Assembly (NCBI GenBank): GCA_030666115.1 | Contig: DAOUYM010000031.1 | Span: 1 to 8,867, forward strand | Length of the DNA: 8,867 bases | Source: Candidatus Aenigmatarchaeota archaeon | GTDB taxonomy: Archaea; Aenigmatarchaeota; Aenigmatarchaeia; QMZP01 | Direction: 5' to 3' | Part shown: positions 1 to 5,965 of the stretch, one piece after another | Position numbering within the stretch: the first letter of the stretch is position 1 | Layout of the letters: each line of letters begins with the position of its first letter | Translations under genes and position numbers: made by a program | The notes under the pieces: model-generated | What the model saw: the letters and a program-made list of their open reading frames with translations, nothing else | What the model was told of the DNA's origin: nothing | The model's database searches: none

Positions 1-2
1 GG

Positions 3-3000
3 TTGAAGAAGAACTCAGCCGGACAGAACAGGATAATAGAAGAGCTGAGGAGGGAGAGGGCCTTTCTCATGAAGAAGAACGAGTCCATAGAGGATGGCAT
101 AAAGAAACTCCAGGGCCAATTAAATCCTGCCAAGTCTGATATCATGGAGATAAAAAAGGAACTCGAGGATATAACGGGTTCAATATCCGAGATAAGGGGC
201 AAGGACTCCAGGCTCCAGTCAATGCTTACTGAGCAGAAATCCAATCTATTCCTAATGAAATCAAGGTTTGAGAAAGAACTCGATAAGGTTTTCGATGAGA
301 TAGACGGGAAGATAAAGGAGAACAAGAGGATAGAGCTTTCGAAGTTCAATGAGCTCAGGTCCAAGATAGAGAAGATGATTGGTGCAGAGGGCAGGCTAAA
401 TGATCAGGAGAAATCACATAAGGCCCTGTTAGATAAGCTGACCCAGGACATATCAACACTCCAGCGTACTGTAACAGAACTCACTGCCAAGAGGTTTGAC
501 GTTGAGCTGGATAAGCTGAGCAAGTCCATATCCTCAGAAACCAAATCGCTTGTGAAGCAGATTGCCGGAACAGCCGAGGTCATGATTGAGCTCAAGGACA
601 GGATACAGTACTTTGAGCCAGCACTTAAGGGGCTTTCGGACAAGTTTGAGTCACAGGCCAGATCCCTGAACAAGCTCATGGACTCCAGGGAGTTCTTGAT
701 GAAGAGATCTGATGTGATGGTTGAGGAGATCAAGGACCTCAAGGACAGGTTCTCTTCAGACGCGCAGAGGATAATCACGTTAGAGAAGGAGAGGAAAGAG
801 CGCAGAAGGGAAGAGGAGAAGATGAACAAGTATCTTGAATCTGCTTTCCAGCAGGCCATCGAGAGCAAGTCCAAGGAACTTGAGGCGGGTGTTTCTGTAA
901 GATCCAAATCAATGGAGACTGAACTAAAGTCATTGCTCAAAGACCTCGATTCAGAAAGAGAAAGGATGTCATTACTTGAACAGGAATTCAAGAACCAGGT
1001 CAGGGACCAGAGATCCTACGTAAAGGATATGTCAAGCCTGGAAAAAACCCTTAGTGCAATAGAGGAGAGAATATCCGTGTCCGAGCAGGCCATAGAAAAA
1101 ACAGTCGACTCAATAAAGGACACTGACGCAAGGTTCCAGCAGATAATGGAATCAAAGTCCAGGGATCTTGAATCAGGCATGGACTCCAAGTCAAAGGAAC
1201 TTGAGAGCGAGATAAAGATCATAAACAAGGACCTGTCATCAGAAAGAGAGAGAATAGCCTCAATAGAGGATTCGTTGAAGAAGATGGATTCTAATTTCCA
1301 GCAAAGCATGGATAGCAAGACCAGGCTGATCGAGGATGAAGTCAAATCCCTAACCAAGGACATAGTCTCGGAGAGGAAGAGACTATCGCTTCTAGAGCAG
1401 GACATAAAGAACCAGACAAGGAACCATGAGGTTAAGACCAAGGAACTGGATGGTTCTGTCAAGAGGATACAGATCAACGAGGCTAAGAGGGAAGAGGGCT
1501 TCGGCAACATGATGGGAAGGCTGCAGGAACTCCAGATAAGGACAGAAGAGAGCCTGAAATTCCTCAACAACAAGATAGGTGAGATATCCAGGATAGAGGG
1601 AAACCTTGAGAAGAAGTTCCACAAGGAGAACGAGTCAATATTCAAGAGACTGGGTACAAGTTACGACAAGATGGATGACAGGTTATCGTTATCAGAAGAC
1701 ACTTTATCAGACCTGGATAAATCCTTCAGGGGACTTGCCAAGAACCTTGAAGACCATATTACGCTAATAGGTGATGCAGAGAAGAGGATATCTTCACTCG
1801 AGGGCGATGTCGGGAATCAGTCAAGAGATCATGAATCCCATGCCAAGGACATAGACGGGATAGCAGGGGTTATAGACCGGATAGAAGAGAGGATCTCAAC
1901 ATCAGAAAAGATGATATCCCGCCTGGAAGGGTTAAAGGACAGGATCACGAATCTCGAGGAGCTTGCGAAGAGAACAGCTGACATAGAGAATAAGAATTCG
2001 ATCTCAGAGAAGGAGATAATAAGGATAGGGGATTCGCTCAAGAACCTGGAATCAAGATTCGGACAGTCCATGAAGATTAATACCAATGAACTGGAATCTG
2101 CCCTGAAATCCCTGACCAAGGACCTGGCTTTGGAAAAAGAGAGAATATCACTTTTCGAGAAGGATCTAAAGGCTCAGGCCAGGGATATCGGCAAGGACAT
2201 TACCGGTAGATCCAAACTAATCGAAAGCAGCATAGAATCCCTAACCAAGGACCTCGACTCAGAAAAAGAAAGGATGTCATTACTTGAGCAGGAATTCAAG
2301 AACCAGTCTAAGAGCCATTCATCAAGGGTTTCGGATTCAGACAGATCACTGAATGATCTGGAATCCAGTATACTGAAGACACTAGAAACCAGAACAAAGA
2401 GTCTTGATGATAAGATAATCAATGAGTCCAAGTCCATAGACGATTACCTCAAGGCCATAACCAAGGACCTTGCATCAGAAAAAGAAAGAATATCCCTAAT
2501 AGAGAAGGATCTAAAGGCCCAATCCATGGACCAGGGATCAGATTCCAGGGAAATCAAGTCCCTCACAGACGATGTTGGGAAACTAGAGGACAGGATATCT
2601 GATTCAGAGAAGATAGTGTCCAGGGTCAATGAGGCAGTGACTGCAATCAGGACAAGGATAATGGATGAAGAGGAAATAGCAAAGAGGTTCGAGGACCAGG
2701 CAAGGGTCGTGGATAAGGTGACCAATGCCGGAGGGAGGCTGGCCAGGCTTGAAGAGAAACTGAAGAACCAGTCCAAGGATCATGATATGAGATTCAGCGA
2801 GCTCATAGGCGTGATAAAGGATCTCGAGCTGGGAGAATCAAAAAGGATAAGCGAGTTCAATGATTTCATTGACAGGTTCCACAGGCTCAGGGAGAAGACA
2901 GACCAGAACCTAAGAATGTTCAGCCAGAACGTAAAGAAAATGGGAGACGTAAAGGGCGAGATAAAGTCTGAGATAAACAAGGAAAACCTCGCAAAACTGA

Positions 3001-3821
3001 AGGACTTTGGCCTGGAGTTTGGCGGGTTCAAGAAGAGGATTGGGGCTGTTGAGGAGCTGATAATAAGGTTTAATGATAACATGGAGAACTTCAAGGGTGA
3101 CATCGGCGGAATCAGCGGAAGGACCAGGTCTGCTGAAACAACCATAAAATCCCTTGTGGACAAGCTCAACTCAGAGAGGGACATGCGGGTCTCCCTTGAA
3201 AACAAGCTGAAATCCTATGAGAAGGGAAGGGATATGCTCTTCTCCAACATCAACAACCTCATAAAGGATATCGAGGTTGGTGAAGCCAAGAGAATAAGGG
3301 AGTACAACAATTTCATCACCAACTTCCAGCAGACGAAGGCCAAGACAGACGAAGCAATGAAGACAATGAGGAGCGAGTCCAATCTCCTGAAGAAGATGAA
3401 TGACGATCTTTCTGTAAGGGAGATGAAGGTGAGTGATTCCCTCAGCTCCTTCACAGAGGAAATCAACAGCAGGATGAATGTCAACGAGGGAATGTTTGAT
3501 TCAGAGATGGACGAGTTCAAGAACAGGCTGGATGGTGTATCCAGGGAAATGATCTCCCTCAAGAAGATGCAGCAGGACTTCTATGACATAATAGGAATAA
3601 GAAAGAAAACACCTGATACTGGTACCAGTTCAGTTGATGTGCCCAAACCAAAGGAAATACCAGAGGCACCCAAACCCATGTCCTTTGAGAAGGAAATACC
3701 AGAGGCACCCAAACCAGCAGTTAGCGGATCAGAATCAATCAAGCCACCACCACAGGCCAGAAAACCATCCACAAAATCCCTGATAAAGAAGCTCAATCCC
3801 AAATCGCCCTACAACGAGTAG
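3..3821 (+). CDS. Giant repeat-built coiled-coil protein (function unknown)
   Basis: The reading frame is open from base 3 (a TTG) to the TAG at 3819-3821, 1272 codons. Only two bases precede the TTG, so the true start may be upstream. An internal ATG at 69 (residue 23) follows a purine-rich GGAGGGAGAGGG stretch and is an alternative. The protein is almost wholly Glu/Lys/Arg/Ser/Leu/Ile with heptad-like spacing, which indicates a long coiled coil. I found no Cys, no Trp, no transmembrane segment and no signal peptide. Internal repeats recur: a KDLxSExERISLLE module at residues about 313, 409, 452, 706, 749 and 821; an IEERISxSE module at about 353, 627 and 861; and a GEAKRIxEFNxFI-like module at about 486, 938 and 1087. 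The last 75 or so residues are Pro-rich and low complexity (KEIPEAPKP twice) and end in a basic stretch. No Walker A motif is seen, so it is not a complete SMC/Rad50 ATPase. A cytoplasmic structural or scaffold role is inference only. It is convergent with the next gene. Confidence 0.85.
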   Translation: MKKNSAGQNRIIEELRRERAFLMKKNESIEDGIKKLQGQLNPAKSDIMEIKKELEDITGSISEIRGKDSRLQSMLTEQKSNLFLMKSRFEKELDKVFDEIDGKIKENKRIELSKFNELRSKIEKMIGAEGRLNDQEKSHKALLDKLTQDISTLQRTVTELTAKRFDVELDKLSKSISSETKSLVKQIAGTAEVMIELKDRIQYFEPALKGLSDKFESQARSLNKLMDSREFLMKRSDVMVEEIKDLKDRFSSDAQRIITLEKERKERRREEEKMNKYLESAFQQAIESKSKELEAGVSVRSKSMETELKSLLKDLDSERERMSLLEQEFKNQVRDQRSYVKDMSSLEKTLSAIEERISVSEQAIEKTVDSIKDTDARFQQIMESKSRDLESGMDSKSKELESEIKIINKDLSSERERIASIEDSLKKMDSNFQQSMDSKTRLIEDEVKSLTKDIVSERKRLSLLEQDIKNQTRNHEVKTKELDGSVKRIQINEAKREEGFGNMMGRLQELQIRTEESLKFLNNKIGEISRIEGNLEKKFHKENESIFKRLGTSYDKMDDRLSLSEDTLSDLDKSFRGLAKNLEDHITLIGDAEKRISSLEGDVGNQSRDHESHAKDIDGIAGVIDRIEERISTSEKMISRLEGLKDRITNLEELAKRTADIENKNSISEKEIIRIGDSLKNLESRFGQSMKINTNELESALKSLTKDLALEKERISLFEKDLKAQARDIGKDITGRSKLIESSIESLTKDLDSEKERMSLLEQEFKNQSKSHSSRVSDSDRSLNDLESSILKTLETRTKSLDDKIINESKSIDDYLKAITKDLASEKERISLIEKDLKAQSMDQGSDSREIKSLTDDVGKLEDRISDSEKIVSRVNEAVTAIRTRIMDEEEIAKRFEDQARVVDKVTNAGGRLARLEEKLKNQSKDHDMRFSELIGVIKDLELGESKRISEFNDFIDRFHRLREKTDQNLRMFSQNVKKMGDVKGEIKSEINKENLAKLKDFGLEFGGFKKRIGAVEELIIRFNDNMENFKGDIGGISGRTRSAETTIKSLVDKLNSERDMRVSLENKLKSYEKGRDMLFSNINNLIKDIEVGEAKRIREYNNFITNFQQTKAKTDEAMKTMRSESNLLKKMNDDLSVREMKVSDSLSSFTEEINSRMNVNEGMFDSEMDEFKNRLDGVSREMISLKKMQQDFYDIIGIRKKTPDTGTSSVDVPKPKEIPEAPKPMSFEKEIPEAPKPAVSGSESIKPPPQARKPSTKSLIKKLNPKSPYNE
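942..998 (+). repeat. 57-bp intragenic direct repeat, copy 1
   Basis: This segment of the coiled-coil gene is nearly identical to 2250-2306: I count 3 mismatches in 57 bases, all synonymous or conservative. The two copies are 1308 bp (436 codons) apart and in the same frame. They encode the DLDSExERMSLLEQEFKNQ version of the recurrent KDL module. The DNA match exceeds that of the other modules, which suggests recent duplication or gene conversion. Confidence 0.85.
2250..2306 (+). repeat. 57-bp intragenic direct repeat, copy 2
   Basis: This is the second copy of the 942-998 repeat, within the same gene and frame. It is followed by SKSH where copy 1 is followed by VRDQ, so the near identity stops sharply at the end of the EFKNQ segment. 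Confidence 0.85.
3651..3715 (+). repeat. Perfect 26-bp direct repeat pair in the Pro-rich tail
   Basis: Bases 3651-3676 and 3690-3715 are identical (26 bp) with a period of 39 bp, or 13 codons. Each copy encodes KEIPEAPKP, and the first is preceded by a shorter PKP. The period is a multiple of three, so copy number could change without a frameshift. The tail is probably a flexible linker. Confidence 0.9.
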
Positions 3822-3869
3822 ACGTTGCGGTTTCTGTTCTAGTGGGGCTGTTGGAACTATGGAGCGATG

Positions 3870-4976
3870 TTATTGGAATGAAGCGAACGGGAAATCCATA
3901 TTGAGGTTATCAATCCCTTTCTTTTTGATCTTATCGAATATCTTCTCAATTCCCTGATTGTCAATATCCTTGAGGAATTCCCTGAACATCAGTCCCATGG
4001 TTATGCTTCTTCCTATTTCCTTCTTCCACCGGTCCTCGTACTGCTTGAGGAAATCCTCTGAGAAGTCCTTGGAGCCGAAAGCCTTGGATACTACATCGCT
4101 TGCTATGCCGGCACAGATCATTCCATACACCACTCCGCCCCCTGACCAGGGCTTTACCTGGCATGCAGAGTCGCCCACCAGAAGGGTCCTTGGGAAATAC
4201 GTCTTCTGTATCCCTATCGGTATCATTCCTGCCCTTCTCTCGTAACTCTTCCCCTTAAGTTTGGGAGTGAAGAATTTCTCCAGTTTTGCGAAATCAGCAT
4301 CCTTGGATAACATTCCATACTCCACTGACTCCCCCCTCGGTATCTTCCAGAAGAATCCGTCATCCAGCAGCTCCTTGTCAAACCACAGCTCAACCAGTCC
4401 TGAACTGTCCTTTTCCTTGGTTATTGCTATCAGGCCCCTGATAATCTCTGCAGGCCTGACCCCGAAGTGGTTCCTGACAATGGAATTGGGTCCGTCACAC
4501 CCCAGAACCATCCTGGATACGAATTCCTTACCCCCTGGTTCTGCCTTCACCTTTACACCATCCTCCCCGATTTCAATCCCGGTTACCATGGTTCCCGTCA
4601 GGATATTGGATTTCAGTCCCCTGGCAAGCGATGAATCGAACCTGTTCCTGTCTATCACCCTTGCAATGCTTGCTGATTTCTCTAACCTGAACTCGCTGTT
4701 CTTGGAATGGAATATAGCTCCCTTTATCTCATTCTCTATGCAGTCTCCATCTACCTTAACGAAATTGTCCAGATTCTTTGATACCAACCCAGAGCACTGT
4801 ATGGGTTTCCCTATCTCTTTATCCTCCTCCAGTACAAGAACATTGAATCTTTTCTCGAGCAGTCTTGTGGAGTACAGGCCAGCCGGCCCGGCCCCAACCA
4901 CTATCACATCATACGCTCTGGACCCTTTCATACCATTCACACTTTTCACATTTTCCACACTTTCCACACCTTTCAT
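3870..4976 (-). CDS. Geranylgeranyl-reductase-family FAD-dependent oxidoreductase
   Basis: The 368-residue product has the features of the archaeal geranylgeranyl reductase branch of FAD monooxygenase-like proteins. These include an N-terminal Rossmann fold, DVIVVGAGPAGL (GAGPAG at residues 28-33), ending in Glu50 for the FAD ribose. A CSGL motif (61-64) is followed by GCDG (159-162), GFFWKIP (207-213), which resembles the family YxWxFP substrate-cavity motif, and GDS (268-270) with KPWSGGG (275-281) of the second FAD-binding segment. Family members saturate the geranylgeranyl chains of archaeal membrane lipid precursors at the membrane face; the exact substrate here is inferred. The start at 4976 gives a 22-residue lead made partly of a 9-nt tandem repeat (VES-VEN-VKS-VNG) before the fold. 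Met16 (4931) is a credible alternative and would begin five residues before the first beta strand. The gene is divergent from secF, and its 3' end lies 48 bases from the convergent coiled-coil gene, with no clear terminator in that gap. Confidence 0.88.
   Translation of the reverse strand: MKGVESVENVKSVNGMKGSRAYDVIVVGAGPAGLYSTRLLEKRFNVLVLEEDKEIGKPIQCSGLVSKNLDNFVKVDGDCIENEIKGAIFHSKNSEFRLEKSASIARVIDRNRFDSSLARGLKSNILTGTMVTGIEIGEDGVKVKAEPGGKEFVSRMVLGCDGPNSIVRNHFGVRPAEIIRGLIAITKEKDSSGLVELWFDKELLDDGFFWKIPRGESVEYGMLSKDADFAKLEKFFTPKLKGKSYERRAGMIPIGIQKTYFPRTLLVGDSACQVKPWSGGGVVYGMICAGIASDVVSKAFGSKDFSEDFLKQYEDRWKKEIGRSITMGLMFREFLKDIDNQGIEKIFDKIKKKGIDNLNMDFPFASFQ
4932..4967 (-). repeat. 9-nt tandem repeat, four imperfect units, at the reductase 5' end
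   Basis: On the minus strand four consecutive 9-mers read GTGGAAAGT, GTGGAAAAT, GTGAAAAGT and GTGAATGGT. In the reductase frame they give VES VEN VKS VNG (residues 4-15), between the two candidate start codons Met1 and Met16. The sequence is low complexity and not part of the flavoprotein fold. Confidence 0.85.
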
Positions 4977-5044
4977 ATCCCCAACCCCATATCATTCTTC
5001 CCATAGTAATTAATATTTATTTAACAACTACAAAGAGAATTGTA
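4977..5044. promoter_or_regulatory. Divergent promoter region between the reductase gene and secF
   Basis: This 68-bp gap between two divergent starts holds one strongly A/T-rich element at 5011-5024 (TAATATTTATTTAA). It can be read as a TATA-like box on either strand. Its centre is about 27 bases upstream of the secF ATG at 5045, so the secF transcript would start at or next to the ATG and be leaderless; no convincing Shine-Dalgarno sequence is present. For the reductase the same box would give a leader of about 14 bases. Transcription start positions are inferred from usual archaeal TATA spacing. Confidence 0.55.
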
Positions 5045-5965
5045 ATGAAACGGAAAAAATACAAGAAAAAAGACAAGCATGAGAAGCCAGAGAGCAAAGG
5101 AGAGAAAAGGGAAAAGGTACCAAAAATCGGGTCTTACAAGGCACTGTTGATTATTCCCATCATTCTTCTTATAGCGTCTGCTGGAATGCTTTTTGCTGGA
5201 TTCTTACAGACAGGAGAATGGTTCGAGAGGTCCATTGAACTTAAGGGGGGGACTCTGATATCTATAAGCACCCCAAACCCTGTTGATGTATCAGAGCTCA
5301 AGGAATCCCTGTCTGTCCTGGGATCTGTATCCATAAGGGAGCTTAGAAGCTACTCCGGATACGGCCTTTCCATAGAGGTTGATATCAGTGTGGATCCCCA
5401 GAGCGTTCTGGACAACCTGAATTCAATGGGTGTGGAGACCAAGGACTACTCAATAGAAACCATCGGGTCTGCGCTTGGAGAGTCATTCTGGTCCCAGGCA
5501 CAGTACGGCATCATGATGGCTTTCATCCTCATGGGCATAATAGTGTTCATTGTGTTCAGGACAGTCGTTCCCTCACTGGCTGTGATGCTGGCAGCGATTT
5601 CTGACATAATAGTCACACTTGCCATTATGCAGATTCTTGGCCTTCATCTGTCTCTCGCGAGCTTTGCCGCTCTCCTGATGCTTATAGGATACTCCATTGA
5701 TACGGATATAATGCTGACCACGAGACTGATCAAGGTTACTGATAAGAAGCTGGGAGAAAGGATATCGGGTGCCTTCAAGACCGGAATAACCATGACAGGA
5801 ACCACTCTCGGTGTCCTCATGGCCCTGCTTCTAACCACAACATCTATCGTCCTGTTCCAGATAGGTGCTGTCCTTGCGATAGGTCTTGTTGTAGACATTG
5901 TCAACACATGGCTGCAGAATGCCACCCTGCTGAGGTGGCACTGTGAAAGAAAGGGGTTGCTCTGA
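5045..5965 (+). CDS. secF: Protein-export membrane protein SecF (archaeal type)
   Basis: SecF pairs with SecD in the membrane and assists Sec-dependent protein export. The 306-residue product has a Lys-rich cytoplasmic N-terminus (residues 1-32) and TM1 at about 33-55. ELKGGT follows at 65-70, the archaeal counterpart of the SecF GG motif at the start of the external P1 domain. A cluster of five more TM helices follows, from about 155 to 300. TM3 carries Asp187, and TM4 holds the signature IGYSIDTDIMLTTR (214-227), which matches the SecD/F proton-path region. The frame is open upstream to 4865, but that stretch is antisense to the reductase gene. The ATG at 5045 sits at the right distance from a TATA-like box and begins the basic leader, so I chose it. 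The TGA shares its last base with the secD ATG, which indicates an operon with coupled translation. The order secF-secD is the reverse of the usual bacterial order and is known in archaea such as Haloferax. Confidence 0.95.
   Translation: MKRKKYKKKDKHEKPESKGEKREKVPKIGSYKALLIIPIILLIASAGMLFAGFLQTGEWFERSIELKGGTLISISTPNPVDVSELKESLSVLGSVSIRELRSYSGYGLSIEVDISVDPQSVLDNLNSMGVETKDYSIETIGSALGESFWSQAQYGIMMAFILMGIIVFIVFRTVVPSLAVMLAAISDIIVTLAIMQILGLHLSLASFAALLMLIGYSIDTDIMLTTRLIKVTDKKLGERISGAFKTGITMTGTTLGVLMALLLTTTSIVLFQIGAVLAIGLVVDIVNTWLQNATLLRWHCERKGLL

Noticed and set aside
404..3802. A series of long minus-strand ORFs opposite the coiled-coil gene (for example 404-991, 1016-1645, 2780-3205)
   Set aside because: Their products are Ser/Leu/Ile-rich with no domain order, as expected from the antisense of Glu/Lys/Arg/Asp-rich coding DNA. 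The plus frame is open throughout and holds ordered repeats.
3..3821. SMC/Rad50-type chromosome protein
   Set aside because: Long coiled coils are similar in composition, but no Walker A, signature or Walker B motif and no zinc hook were seen in the visible part.
3822..3869. Possible terminator between the convergent coiled-coil and reductase genes
   Set aside because: The 48 bases show neither a convincing hairpin nor a T-run on either strand.
4932..4967. Tandem repeats as a CRISPR array or iteron origin
   Set aside because: The units are only 9 nt, contiguous without spacers, and lie in coding sequence. No spacer-repeat pattern or origin-like motifs are present.
3958..5013. Plus-strand ORFs opposite the reductase gene (3958-4245 and 4261-5013)
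   Set aside because: The minus strand carries clear flavoprotein motifs in order across the whole stretch, so these are shadow frames.
4865..5044. 60-residue upstream extension of the secF frame
   Set aside because: It is antisense to the reductase start and its repeat, reads as His/Pro/Ser-rich low complexity, and covers the promoter region. The ATG at 5045 starts a typical basic SecF leader.
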